Shown: positions 19,252 through 30,186 of the stretch, one piece after another
How positions within the stretch are numbered: position 1 is the stretch's first letter
Layout of the letters: the number at the start of each line of letters is the position of its first letter
Origin: Gracilariopsis chorda
Lineage: Eukaryota > Rhodophyta > Florideophyceae > Gracilariales > Gracilariaceae
DNA: 64,000 nucleotides
Direction of reading: 5' to 3'
Assembly (NCBI GenBank): GCA_003194525.1
Contig: NBIV01000198.1
Span: 62,001-126,000 of the forward strand
Position numbers and translations under genes: made by a program
The notes under the pieces: model-generated
Database searches by the model: none
Told to the model about the DNA's origin: nothing
What the model saw: only the letters and a program-made list of their open reading frames with translations

Positions 19252-21569
19252 ATGGCTCCGCGCCGCAAGCCTCCTGCTCCAGGTACACAGTAAGTGCAAC
19301 CCTTCTCCTCCAAGTCGCAGCCGTGTAGCTAACCAAACTGAGCAGAAAGCAGAGCTCCATATCCGATTTCTTCGTCTCGCGACCAGTTAGGAAGCAACAA
19401 TCTCCAAACAGATCCCAGTCAAATGGGCAGCGTCGCGCCGTTCGGAGACCCCGTCGAAACTCTGTGCGCAGCTCCATCTCCCCTCCCGCCACGCAGGAAA
19501 ACCTGCCCCGAAACGTCAAACGCATCGTTGCGGGTACCGCCCCAATTCCGCCCTCCTCACGAACCCGATTTAAGTTCTCCACTGATGCTGCTGCATCGCG
19601 CACTTCGGCGCGGAACAAACTTTGCAGCAGTGACGAAAGTAGCCCGGAATCAGAACCGAAACACGAAGCGCAACAACTCATGGATATCGAACCAAATTCT
19701 ACTGTGCCGTTGACAAAAGAGGAACTGGAACTTGAAGAAGGAATTCGTTCCCTTGAATGTTCTCAAGATGTGCCTGAGGAGAAGACTGCGCGTGATGCCA
19801 CTTCTTGTTCGGATACTGGCGAATCATCTTCTGAAGATAGTGATGAAGAACTGGCAAAGTTTGAGCAGATGCGAACTACAAGAAGATCTGCCCGTACATC
19901 CAATCCAGTGCAACGCTTTGACCCTTCCGATGCTCCGAAGGCGAGCGTCTTTGGAACTGAACAACTTCGATCTAGAGGCAGGGCTGATGTAGTTCGAAAT
20001 CCAGAACTTTACCTTGCAAAACTTGTTCGAGAACAAAGTGCCAGAGAAAGAAAAGAAGACGAATTACAGCAAATGAGAGATGATCTTCAGAAGCCTACTC
20101 AAGTTCATAAGGATGAAGAGATGTTTGCGACTATGGCAAAGGCCGAACAGGAGGCTGAAGAGAGACGTTTGGCTGCGCTTGATAAGTATTCAGCACCCAT
20201 TCCTCTGTTCTGCAAACCGTTTACTATCCCTCAAATGCCTGCCAAGTACCTTGTCAAAGGTGGTTCGAACAGGGACGAAAACCAACCGTACAAAACTCTA
20301 CATACAGCCCATGATATGTTAGTTGACATTGTCGAAGCAGGTGAACAGGGGGACCGCGCGTTGTCCGTTTTGGTACCTATTCTGAAAGAGAAGAGATACT
20401 ATCCAGTGGTACGCTTGCATCACGTCGTATTCCGCATGGTATACATTCATGCTGTTTATGACCGCACCTTACCCAAACCAGGACGTCGATCGCGCGATGC
20501 TTTGGTGGATGCACTTATCCATATGGTGGAGAATGAATTGGATACGTTTATAAGAGTGAAAATTAAGTTGCCTACGTTGATGAATACACTTTTTAAATAC
20601 GGCGCCGCCATGCCGGACTGGTTGAAACCGAAGGTAGTAGGCAACGTTTCTCTGGAAGTTGAATGTCTTGACTCCCAAATTCCGACAGCAGAAGAGCCGC
20701 AACCACCGGATAATTTTAAGATTGCGTTGAGGAACCTCAGACGGGCATGTAAACTGGCCGCCGCTTTTATCAAGCTTGGCTTACCAATAGAAAGAGCGAT
20801 TGGAGTCAAATCTGTGCCACTAGGCCAACAAGTCTTGCTCAGCATTGGTCTGGTAACCCGTTTGCTGTTGAGTGCGTTTGGTAATCGACTTTACGTTGAG
20901 GTTGGAGAAATTATCACAGAAGTTCTAAAGCGCATTCCCGAAGCAATCTGGCCAGCGTATCGTCTCAGGCTTGCCAAGTATATGCTTTCAATTACTCCCC
21001 GCCTTGAGCTTCATGTTGAGTTGGTTGCAAATTTGATTCCATTTACATCGGAACGGACACGGTATCTGGCACTGGACTATTCATTTTTGTCTTATTCGCA
21101 GTGGTGTCGTGGGCCGGGCAGCAATCCCCAACCACGGTCGGTGGATGATTTTCAACCGAGCGAACGTGCGAAGACCGTTGGAATTAAGGTCCGGTCTTAT
21201 TGTCTCGCAGACGTTGTTGATTTGTTAAGGCAGATGCCTGAAATCGACAAGGAGACTGACTGTATTTGGGCTTGGCTGATTTCTTACCAGCTACGATTGA
21301 TTCTTTCGGAACCGGGGGTGTACAAGAAGCGTGATTCTGGGGAGCTTTCTGCTCTCAACCAACTCGTGCAGAAGCTCAGGACATGTACGAACCGCATGGC
21401 GTTTGATGTTCCAGTGCAGGATATGAGAATAGAGCTGGATACTCTTGTGAAGACGTTCCGGGCTTTTGGCTGTGCTTCACGGGATGGCATGGCCGAAATT
21501 TTACCAAACCTTCGTGCAGAGAAGAAACAAGAGACACTTGTCTCCATGTTTGCCGAGAAGACGTCATGA
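19252..21569 (+). CDS. Nuclear protein with N-terminal PCNA-interacting (PIP) box, two exons
   Basis: Exon 1 is 19252-19289 and exon 2 is 19346-21569, giving 753 aa. The start is an ATG in the 38-nt exon; splicing gives MAPRRKPPAPGTQ followed by KQSSISDFFVSRPVRKQ. That contains a textbook PIP box (Q-x2-I-x2-F-F) at about residues 15-22 with flanking basic residues, as at the N-termini of DNA ligase I and MSH6. A Ser/acidic disordered region follows (to about 210), including EDSDEELAKFEQ, then a charged helix (RERKEDELQQMRDDLQK). A large helical domain (about 270-700) begins PIPLFCKPFTIPQMP. I do not recognise the domain for certain. Its layout recalls the SLF2/Nse6 group that localises SMC5/6, offered only as a weak possibility. 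The E2F-type sites upstream fit an S-phase role in replication or repair. Confidence 0.82.
19290..19345 (+). other. 56-nt intron that brings a PIP box into frame
   Basis: Donor GTAAGT at 19290-19295, branch-point-like CTAAC at 19329-19333, and acceptor GAGCAG ending at 19345. The join is in the third codon position (CA + A = CAA) and is in frame on both sides. Confidence 0.8.
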
Positions 21570-22402
21570 AGAAGAAGACTAGGAAACTTGCCTTTGTATC
21601 TACATTCTAGGTACTCATTCGTCGTTGTTCCGTGCAGTCCCGGAACGACTGTCGGACGGGTGTAAACCTCTTGATGTCTGGACCTTTACTCATAATCGGT
21701 ACACCTTACATTAAGGTAGAGTTATGAGCCAAAGGACAGTCAGATGTCACAACTCCATATGTTGCCTCACGATAACAAACTGAATCAAATAGAACCTGCG
21801 CTCTATGATTATTACACAGTACCTTGCGAAACTCATTGAGCATCCAGGCGCGCCAGTGCTTTTTATCTTCTATTTGCTCACAGAATGGGTCCTAGGGCAA
21901 GAAGGAATTTCGTGGATCCAGCGTGATGGACAGAAGAAGAGTTAAGGAGTAATACTCCTATCCTCGCATAATATCAATATGCCCTAGTCAGTCAAGATGG
22001 CTGGAAACTCTATTGCATGCTCCTGAAAAGCGTCAACTATCCCTTCTGTGGACTCAAGTCATGAAAAGTCAAGAGTTTAAGACAGCACGTGTTTACCAGA
22101 CTTTGTCCTCGCACTAGGAGATACTTTTGGGTCGTTTTCCTGTACCGCCGTTACCTTATCATTTATTGGATACGGATATATCTAAAACGATGTCGTTGAC
22201 CACATCAGGGGAGTTTTCTTTCTGTAATGCGTCTCGAGATTCGTCTCCTATCCGTTTGGAAGACATGTGGAATCCTTGATGTCATACAGCAGCAGAGATA
22301 GCTCCATGACTTGTTTGCAGTTTGGCACAAGACCGGGGATGCTTTTCGAAAGTTCCGTCCTACGTCGAGGTAGTGAGGCTGTTCTGCGGTTGCTGAACAA
22401 GA
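21570..22402. other. Intergenic, no gene seen
   Basis: The 3' flank of the PIP-box gene and the 5' flank of a PhyH-like gene. No ORF with recognisable content and no notable repeat. Confidence 0.5.
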
Positions 22403-23380
22403 ATGTGTGAGCGGAGGAAGCAGGTTTCTCTGCGGTATTTGTACATTGCGGTCTTTGTTCTTGGCGTATTTTCAATGTGGAAGTTCGGCTCGTTTTCGAT
22501 GAACTTCCATGTCTCCGAATACCCGTCGCGTCCGTCAGAAATTCGCAAGGTCCTACCCTGGGTACTCGACGCATCTCAAACCGAGCAGCTGCTCAGTCAG
22601 GGATACACTGTCATTAAGAATGTGATACCAGCTGACGTTGTCAAGAAAGCTCTGGGACATATTTCAAGTGCCCGAAAGAATGAGAACTACGTCCTGCGAA
22701 ACGGCAGCGGGCTACCATCGTTCTATGATGCTGTTCAGGAAGCAGATCAGATAATGAACTTGATGACAACCTCGTCCTTGCAGCGACTGCTGGAATCCAT
22801 TTACGATAGTGAAATCGAAATTTTGGGTGGCGCCGGGCAGATCGCAATCAGGCCGGTCGATGAGGATCTTGTGAAAAGGGGAGTTGACAAACACAAGAGA
22901 GCGAATCGAACGGCCTGGCACGTCGACGAAGGCGGTAGTGGGAAATATGTCCAGAGACCTGCCGATTTTTCATTGCTTGTTGGTGTAGCACTAACGGATT
23001 CTGAAGGAGACGTGAACAGCGGACAGCTAAATGTATGGCCCGGGTCCCACGTCAAGCTCCATGAGGCTCTACAGGAGCACTTGCGCAGAGATGTGGAGGG
23101 TATTACGCCTAACGTCAGATTTACCGAGGGTCGCCCAGATATTGGAAAGCCCGTGAGGGTGTGTGTGCTGAAAGGCGATGTTGTACTTGCTCATCAACGA
23201 CTTGGACATTGCGGAGGGCCAAATGTTGTTCAAGAACGTATCATGGTATACTTTCGAGTCCGTAAAAGTGGTCATGGGAACTCGAACGGGGTAAGGGAAC
23301 GGTGGATGCGTGGCGATGGCGTTTGGACAGGATTTGATGGTCTTCTGCGAAAGAAAGCAGAGCTTGCTAGCATTTCTTGA
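22403..23380 (+). CDS. Phytanoyl-CoA dioxygenase-like (PhyH) oxygenase with N-terminal membrane anchor
   Basis: Intronless, 325 aa. A short basic N-terminus (CERRKQ) precedes a hydrophobic span at about residues 11-26 (YLYIAVFVLGVFSMW), the pattern of a type II Golgi/ER protein. The double-stranded beta-helix follows. A QGYTVIKNVIP entry strand comes first, the iron ligands HxD are in WHVDEGG (about 172-174), and LNVWPGSHVKLHE follows. The distal histidine block is VVLAHQRLGHCGGPN (about 260-275). Such enzymes use Fe(II), O2 and 2-oxoglutarate for hydroxylation. The anchor predicts a lumenal substrate such as a glycan or glycoprotein rather than peroxisomal phytanoyl-CoA. It shares the distal block and the Trp-Gly C-terminal motif (VWTGFDGLL) with two other genes in this window. 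Confidence 0.87.
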   Translation: MCERRKQVSLRYLYIAVFVLGVFSMWKFGSFSMNFHVSEYPSRPSEIRKVLPWVLDASQTEQLLSQGYTVIKNVIPADVVKKALGHISSARKNENYVLRNGSGLPSFYDAVQEADQIMNLMTTSSLQRLLESIYDSEIEILGGAGQIAIRPVDEDLVKRGVDKHKRANRTAWHVDEGGSGKYVQRPADFSLLVGVALTDSEGDVNSGQLNVWPGSHVKLHEALQEHLRRDVEGITPNVRFTEGRPDIGKPVRVCVLKGDVVLAHQRLGHCGGPNVVQERIMVYFRVRKSGHGNSNGVRERWMRGDGVWTGFDGLLRKKAELASIS

Positions 23381-25249
23381 ACTTCGATCTTGAAGCTCTA
23401 CCGAAAGCCTTTTTTTCTTAACGTAGGCTAGTATGAATCCGGGAACGGCACTTCAGCATTTTACCGTTTCCTTCGTAGATTTAATCCATACCATGATGGA
23501 TACTATTCTGTGCGCTCTGGACTTCAACACTAGGAATGTCAGCACACCACGACCTGGGGGAATCAGACATTGCGCCATAACAGCGTGTTTGAATGACTTG
23601 GAACTTATCTGCATGGGTAGTAATTCCAACACAGATAAGCGAGGGCATTCTAACGAATCACTTTCTGCACCGTCGTGTATTGCGTTGTTATTAAACACAT
23701 GACGAAGATCATCAAGGGTCTTGCATTGCACTACCTTCCTTCCGCAACAGCCCTATTACACCAGTACGCTAGTATCCTGCAATAAACAGATCATATCTGC
23801 ATTGAACTTCTGCGAGGCCCGATAGTGGACCCATTTCGTTTCTGGCGCATCTGTCCCAAGCTTTCCTCGTTCGCTGCAGAAAGTCAGAGCGCTCAACTCA
23901 AAACGATATATGCCGCCCGCTGTCACACTTATGTGTACCCTTCGTATGTACAGTGCTAACATTGTTGTAGTTGACCAGCTGGATAGAAACCGGGCGTCTT
24001 TGTTGTATGCCTGGTGATGCTTGTTGCCTTTGCGAACACGAGGCTCCTCATTATGACGCCTAGGTTGGTTTCCGTAGCTTGGGAACCTCTTTGAAGAGGA
24101 AGGCTAATTCTCCGGAAGGAATCACACGTTTTCGTCCGTTTCGCTATCCACTGACGGAGTGTCGACACACCACGATGGGCGGAACGCATGTCACGGTGAT
24201 GGAATGATTAGTTGAAGTTGTCCTTAGTACCCCCGTGTCTGTGCCAAGACTACCTTGGGCGGTGCACAAACGTACGCAAACGTATGCAAGTTGCGTGAGT
24301 ATCCAAAGCGGAATAAAAAGTTCTACAGCATGTGTGTGAAACATCACAGCCCTTCGTTGATAGACTGCAATAAATCTATGAAGGGTAATGGGTCAGCGAT
24401 GGCTGGAATACGGACACCATATACTTTATGTGCGGATCGTGAACTTTTGATAAATGGTAGCGGGCTCTTGTCATTCACTGCAACAAAAAAGATGTAAACA
24501 AAGCACAACTACGGACAGCTGTGGTCGTCGTATAGGAGACGAAAACGAAGACTTTTGTAGGATCCTGTTTTACTCTTCGTATTCCACAACTCGAGCAGAC
24601 AAGGTGCGGGCGGCGAACAAGAAGTGCGTGGGGTATCTACAGTTGGTAACAGATGTGATTGGGCAGCAGCACCTCAGGGAATGGATAACCCTTTATCCTC
24701 TAACGTCAGATTGAAGAGTGCGCTTTCCCCATAGACTAGATGAGCATTTTGGTATGCTTTACCAGGCAGGTCAAGGGTGTGTGAAAAACTACAACACACA
24801 TGGTTCAGAAAAGGATTACTTCATTGGTAGTAGGTCGAAAGAAAAGAAAAAAGGAGAACGGCTTAAGCTGACCGCTAGCTAGTAATTACTAAGGGTAAAG
24901 GGTTACTGTACGTACGTAACGGTGAGGCAGAGGTGAGTGTTTCTGCATATGATTCGGCGATACCTCCAACACAAAATACAATCGGAGTTGCGGTACGCGA
25001 ATCTTTGGAGGTCGCGATCGCGCAACGACAGGTGGAAAATTTCGGTTGTTGATACGTTGTAAGCATACGGGTGCGGGGTGTCTGCCCGTTGCCAAATATC
25101 GTGCGGTCGATAAGGTGGGTAGAATCATGATGGCAACATGGCCGCTCGAGTATGCTTCCCACACGATGCTGCAGGGCCCGGCAGAGGTGGAGACGGGGGG
25201 GCTTGGAACGCGAGGTGTAGAATGGTGAGCTGTGGGGAGGTGAATGGGA
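23381..25249. other. Intergenic, no convincing gene
   Basis: Only short ORFs (up to 95 codons) without domains. Two octamers, TAACCCTT at 24686-24693 and AAGGGTTA at 24898-24905, belong to a recurring intergenic motif. The right edge abuts the 3' end of the sulfotransferase gene. Confidence 0.45.
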
Positions 25250-26149
25250 TCAACTTCTCATGCAACGACAGTGTTCGGGGATATCTTTGACACATTGGTC
25301 GAGTTGTTCGCGAACCCAGTTCATCACTTGAACGTCTTGTTCATAACCCTTGGTGAGAACGTTTGGACGATGTTGCATGAGCATGTGTTGCACGCATCCT
25401 CGACTCTTCTTTGCGTTTTCGTATTTCACAGGGTTGTTGGCATCGCACAGGAAGACTCCGTGTTGCTTGCAAAAGCACTCAAAACTATCAGTAAGACGTT
25501 CCTGTAGGAAGATGAAGTGGAACTGATCGACGATTTGGGTGAGGTTCATCTTGCGTGGATGCAGCGCGAGGCGCGCCGTTCTCTCCTGCATTTGAAAGAA
25601 TTGTGACGCTTGAAGTCTGCCCTGATCGACGAATTTATCAAACTCGTCAAGAATTTGCTTCTCCTTCTTCTGGCAGTCGCGATCGGATATGCGTTCAAAC
25701 TTGGGGATCTGCTGGCGGAACCAGGATACGGCACGATCGGTGGGGTGACGTATGCTAGTGAGAATGAGATTCGGACGCTCTGTGAGAAAAGTATCCAGAA
25801 TTTCGAAGTTGAACGCCATGTGTTGTAGCGCGATTATGTCGTAACGGTTGGATGTGGGGTTCGGTTCGATGATATACCTGAGGCCTGAAGCGGTTGAGAT
25901 GGAAAGACCATGACGACCTGCATAGAGTTTCAGAGCACGGGATATGGTTGTTGAGGCGGTTTTGTGCATCTTGAGGTAGAATATGGGACGGTGAACACGC
26001 TCTTCGGGCGGGGGCACGGGCGGGGATACGGGCCGGGATGCGGGACGGATGGCATCGCTGTTCCTGAGCTGGTAGGCAAATACAAGCAGGGAGAGAATCA
26101 GCAGCAGCATGAGCACGGTGGATATGGGCACACGACCGATGCGACGCAT
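25250..26149 (-). CDS. Golgi galactose-3-O-sulfotransferase-like enzyme
   Basis: 299 aa from the ATG at 26149. Residues about 11-27 (TVLMLLLILSLLVFAYQ) form a single signal-anchor, then a Pro-rich stem to about residue 50. The 5'-phosphosulfate loop is IFYLKMHKTASTTISRAL (about 55-72); Gal3ST enzymes have HKTGSST at this place. The 3'-phosphate-binding region follows at LILTSIRHPTDRAVSWF (about 130-146). Length is somewhat under the animal Gal3ST enzymes. It should transfer sulfate from PAPS to a galactose-containing glycan in the Golgi; in a red alga the natural candidate is cell-wall galactan, which is inference. It is divergently arranged with a PhyH-like gene, 182 bp apart. Confidence 0.83.
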   Translation of the reverse strand: MRRIGRVPISTVLMLLLILSLLVFAYQLRNSDAIRPASRPVSPPVPPPEERVHRPIFYLKMHKTASTTISRALKLYAGRHGLSISTASGLRYIIEPNPTSNRYDIIALQHMAFNFEILDTFLTERPNLILTSIRHPTDRAVSWFRQQIPKFERISDRDCQKKEKQILDEFDKFVDQGRLQASQFFQMQERTARLALHPRKMNLTQIVDQFHFIFLQERLTDSFECFCKQHGVFLCDANNPVKYENAKKSRGCVQHMLMQHRPNVLTKGYEQDVQVMNWVREQLDQCVKDIPEHCRCMRS

Positions 26150-26331
26150 GGTGGGTGGAGAAGCGGCAGGCAGCGGGGGGAACGGTGGCGGGAGGAAGAG
26201 GAGCGTGTGGGTAGAGATGGCGGTGGCGGTGGGTTCACGATGAGGGGCCCTGCTGTTCAGAGCAGCGAGTGAATGTCAGGCGCGGAGTGCGCTCAGCGAC
26301 CGCCTGACCTGCTGCGCATACCGCGTAGGAT

Positions 26332-27502
26332 ATGATACTGTACAGTGCAGTGCGCCGTTCAAACCCAACAAGGGACACCTCCGTCCCCACAACCCGCAGC
26401 CACCGCACCGCCGTCAATAGTCCAGCATTTGCCGCAGCCCTCGTAACTATGCAGCTCAACGACTCACAGAAGCATTTCTTCATTCACAACGGATATCTTC
26501 ACATCCCCGACGTGGTGCCAAAGTCCCAGCTTATCGAGCTGCTACAAGTCACTGATCATTTCTACAACTCCAACCAATACAAGCTACACGACTCCAACAA
26601 GGATATACTACCGCACTTTCCTCTATCCTGTGAGCAACATCCCGTGCTAACGGCGCTTCCCAGTTCCACATCAATCTACTCACTATGCGAGCAGCTACTC
26701 GGTGTAGGAAAAGTCTCGCTTCCAGGCCGTGCCCAAATAGCATATCGTCCGTACGATGACCGTCTTGCAAAACGTGGACTTAAGCTCTCCGACCCGATAT
26801 ACAGCCATTGGTACCACGTGGACGGAGGCGACGGCAAATATGCTACCACTGCTTCTCCCTTCACGCTACTAGTGGGAGTCTGTTTGTCCGACCAAACCGT
26901 CGACGAGAACTGGGGCCAGCTTAATGTGTGGCCTGGTACGTCACCTGACTAATCAATACAGCAATGATACTGTATCAGCTAGTTGCTACCCGTGACAACA
27001 ATTAGCTACTCACCGTTTCCTTCTCCCCACCTCTGCCACATCCACCTCTTTCGCATTGTCCAACAGGTTCGCACATCACCCTGCACCAAGTGTTAAAGCA
27101 AAGAATTCAAGCCGTAAGTACGCCAAACATGCGCATCACCACAGACCACAAAGGAAAAAAGACAGCAACTAAACCAGTCACCAAATAACTTGATCGCAAT
27201 CAATAATCCGTCCGCGCATGTTACCACAGGGTATAATCACTGGCCGCAATCTATTTGGCCCACCGAAAGAGAAGCCCGATATAGGCCATGCCAAGCGTGT
27301 ACTCATGCAAGTTGGAGATGTCGTATTTGCGCACCACAGATTGGGTCATTCCGGTGGCATAAACCTGCACCACCAAGTAAGAAAGAATCTTTACTACAGA
27401 GTAACACACACCAACCACGATAATTGGCTACGCACAGTTTGGAGCGGTTCTCTATGGACGGAGTACGAGGGCCTTCATCACTTGGTCCATCTTGAATCGT
27501 GA
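26332..27502 (+). CDS. PhyH-like Fe(II)/2-oxoglutarate oxygenase, three exons
   Basis: Exons 26332-26935, 27067-27113 and 27230-27502 give 307 aa. A second in-frame ATG at 26449 would give 268 aa. The first 39 residues are Arg/Ser/Thr-rich and might target an organelle. Intron 1 (131 nt) has GTACGT and CAACAG, and intron 2 (116 nt) has GTAAGT and CCACAG. Splicing rebuilds the conserved LNVWPGSHITLHQVL, which the unspliced frame loses to a stop. Iron ligands: HVDGGDGKY (HxD) in exon 1, and the distal histidine in DVVFAHHRLGHSGGIN in exon 3. The C-terminal WSGSLWTEYEGLHHL matches the other two PhyH copies. Substrate unknown. A plus-strand AATAAA at 27699-27704 is a possible polyadenylation signal. 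Confidence 0.87.
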
Positions 27503-27723
27503 TACCTCCAAACTCCATAGTTTCCAAAGCGCCTTTCTAACACAAAGCCACCGAATGATAAAACTCATCACACTTGTATAAACGCGCTTTGCGGACGTCC
27601 GAAACACACTTCGCCATAGCAATCTTCAGTAAAATGTTATATATACACCACTCAACTCATATACTTCAAAGTGTAGACATCTCTGTAACGTAGAGACGAA
27701 TAAAAACGCAAAGCAATCTACTG

Positions 27724-29865
27724 CTATACGGTTGTTCCAGGGCTAATGCCAGCATCCACCATAAAGTCAACTACTCGCGCCGGCACTTCTTGCAGAACGT
27801 TCTCAGCCAGTTCCTCAACCGGTTGTCCCGATTTGAACCTTGTGAACTGCACAATATCATGTTTCGCCTTTCGCATTCCATCGTTGCTCTTCAGTCGCTC
27901 ATTGTCACCATCTAGTCTCTTCATAGCCTCGAAGTTGGCGTTTCCAACCCCAACAATCACAATAGCAATAGGAGTGTTATACGATGCGTCAATGATTGTG
28001 TCCACAGTGGCCGCCATGTCGGTGATAATCCCGTCCGTAATGATGAGCAACACGCAGAAGTGCTGATTTGCTTGAGACACTGGTTGCGACTGGCAGAGAC
28101 CCATTGCATTGCGGATAAGCGGAGTGAAGTTTGTAGGGCCCGAAAGCGTCACATTGGCCAATGCAGTTTTGTACGCTTCCAGTAGGCCCTGCACGCCAAT
28201 CACGCGCGGATCCTGTCCACTGAGTGCAAAGTCAAAGGAAGCAGCTCTCTCCTGCGGTAGAATAGCACCAAAGCCCAGAGCAGTGAATTGACCATCCGGA
28301 ACATATGACTCCAGCACGGTGCCAATACCATGCAGTGCCTGGTAGTACAGAGACGGCGCCATAGGATCTCCCATATAGTGCAGTGACTGCGGATCAGTTA
28401 CGGGCCCGTTAGATGAAGTGAAATCGACGGCCACTATGAATTCTAGCCGCAGACCTCCTAGTAGAAACTGAGTGAAGGTAGGCATTTGCACAGGATCGAC
28501 GTTGTGCACAATAAGCTCACCAGAATTGACGTATCGCGGCCTGTTTACTTTCTTCGGATTGATAAGCGGAAAGGAGGAAGCGTTTTTGAGTCTGGCGAGT
28601 GAGAATTCTGCAATGCCAATGAGGTCATGTGGCGTATACCTGTCATAGTCAAAGACCTCACAGCGAAGCTTGACTTGATCCCACGGTTCGCCATGTGTGT
28701 GCAGCATGAAACTGTCCGGGGTCCATGCCGGATTGAGCGTCTTTGGGATGTATGCGGATTTGTAAACTGCGGAGTTTCGATTGTTGGTGATGTAGTATAT
28801 CTTGAAGTACGGGTCGGACTTGCCAAATAAATCCTTCTTGTCAAGCTTCTTGCCGGCGAATTGGACCTTGACTCGGACTTTTGTGGACTGGCTCTCATCA
28901 TGAGCGTCAACGATGAGGACGCCAAAGTTGCCCGGTCTTCCCGTGCGATCAGCAAGCGTAAGTTGGGATGTACCCTTGGTAACAAGCTCTGCAAGGTTTG
29001 TAACGACCTGTCCCAGAAAGTCGCCCCTCCCTGTCTTGGGGTTATCGACGTCGATGAGGTGGAACTTGAGCGGTTGATACTGCTCGAAGAAATACGGGAC
29101 CTTGATTCGGGTGACCCAAGAGGGAGAGGTGTTGTTCGGCGAAACCTCGGTCTTGGCGTGAAAAACCCATTGGATGTCGCCCGCGGTTGGGGCAAGCATC
29201 TTCTTGTTGGGCACGAGAAGATGGCAGACGGGATCGGATCGGCCGACTAGATCCTTGTTCTTGAGGCCCTTTGCGCTGAGCTCGAGGGAGATGTGGGCGA
29301 CCTTGCCACTGGAGATTGAGGAGTTGGAGCCTATTGAGGGCCTTGACACGAGATATGGAGGGACGCCAGTTGAGGGATGCATATGCAAAGGCGGCTGCTG
29401 GTGAGGGTCCGTGGGAGGGTAGTACATGTTGTTTGGTTGGGGCGTGGGATAGCCGGGGTTGTACGGCATGGACGGAGTTGGATAGACATGGTACTGAGGT
29501 GTTTGCGGGTTTGGGACGGGGGTACCGAGAGGATTGCTGTAGTGCGGAGCGAGCGCGGGTTGTTGATAAGGGGAGTTGGGGAAGTGATGCTGCGGCTGGT
29601 GGGGGAGAATGGGCGGGCTTGGAGTTGACATGTGGGGTAGGAGATTGTGCATTTGGTGCGGAGGAAAGACGCCGGGGAATTCGGGGGGCGGGGGGGGGGG
29701 AGGTGGAGCTTGAGAGAATGTCGGGTGCATCCAGGTGGTGCGGTTCGAAACGTTGTTATGGTAATAGGCCCTGCCACTGCCATCAAAGTGGCGCGTCCAC
29801 CCTTCGGGAAGTGTTTCGTCCAAGGCGGGCGGCGGAGGCACGGGGACGGGGTGCGTGGAGGACAT
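27724..29865 (-). CDS. WW domain-copine fusion protein
   Basis: 713 aa, intronless, with ATG at 29865. Residues about 18-50 form a WW domain (LPEGWTRHFDGSGRAYYHNN, then TTWMHP) with both signature tryptophans and the closing proline. A Pro/Tyr/His-rich linker (about 50-180) could itself bind WW or SH3 modules. C2A (about 187-310) and C2B (about 325-450) both keep calcium-binding aspartates: LVGRSDP with DVDNPKTGRGD, and LFGKSDP with DYDRYTPHD. The copine vWA-like domain (about 475-700) has a metal-site DxTxS (VAVDFTSSNG) and TDGIITD. Copines bind phospholipid in a calcium-dependent way and recruit partners to membranes. Ordinary copines lack a WW domain, so this arrangement is unusual. No frameshift or stop separates the modules. 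Confidence 0.92.
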   Translation of the reverse strand: MSSTHPVPVPPPPALDETLPEGWTRHFDGSGRAYYHNNVSNRTTWMHPTFSQAPPPPPPPPEFPGVFPPHQMHNLLPHMSTPSPPILPHQPQHHFPNSPYQQPALAPHYSNPLGTPVPNPQTPQYHVYPTPSMPYNPGYPTPQPNNMYYPPTDPHQQPPLHMHPSTGVPPYLVSRPSIGSNSSISSGKVAHISLELSAKGLKNKDLVGRSDPVCHLLVPNKKMLAPTAGDIQWVFHAKTEVSPNNTSPSWVTRIKVPYFFEQYQPLKFHLIDVDNPKTGRGDFLGQVVTNLAELVTKGTSQLTLADRTGRPGNFGVLIVDAHDESQSTKVRVKVQFAGKKLDKKDLFGKSDPYFKIYYITNNRNSAVYKSAYIPKTLNPAWTPDSFMLHTHGEPWDQVKLRCEVFDYDRYTPHDLIGIAEFSLARLKNASSFPLINPKKVNRPRYVNSGELIVHNVDPVQMPTFTQFLLGGLRLEFIVAVDFTSSNGPVTDPQSLHYMGDPMAPSLYYQALHGIGTVLESYVPDGQFTALGFGAILPQERAASFDFALSGQDPRVIGVQGLLEAYKTALANVTLSGPTNFTPLIRNAMGLCQSQPVSQANQHFCVLLIITDGIITDMAATVDTIIDASYNTPIAIVIVGVGNANFEAMKRLDGDNERLKSNDGMRKAKHDIVQFTRFKSGQPVEELAENVLQEVPARVVDFMVDAGISPGTTV

Positions 29866-30186
29866 GATGGTGTTCAGGGTGGCGAAGGGCAGAGAGAGCG
29901 CGGGGAAGAAGGGGGTAGCAAAGTTGGGGCGGGGGAGGGGAGCGCAAAGAGGGTTCTGGCGGAGTGGAGTCGACGGGAGTTGGGGCGCGTGTATGCGCCC
30001 TTATTTTTTTTGAGCGATAGGAACGCTGGTTGCGAAGGTTGCGGATATCTATGATACGGCGGGTCCACGCAGGTGTGGTTCCTTTTTACATAAGTTGGGC
30101 AATGCACAAGGCTACGGCGCTACCGCCACACGTGGCACGCAGGTTACACTTTCCCCTCACACCCGCGCACGGCAGCGCACCGAGCG
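29866..30186. other. Short spacer upstream of WW-copine
   Basis: This 321-bp spacer holds the 5' region of the minus-strand WW-copine gene and the 3' end of the DUF2854 gene on the same strand. It is purine-rich near the copine start. No specific site is identified. Confidence 0.4.

Noticed and set aside
28545-29195. 216-codon minus-strand ORF inside the WW-copine
   Set aside because: Out-of-frame shadow rich in Ser, Arg and Pro; the copine frame has full domain support.
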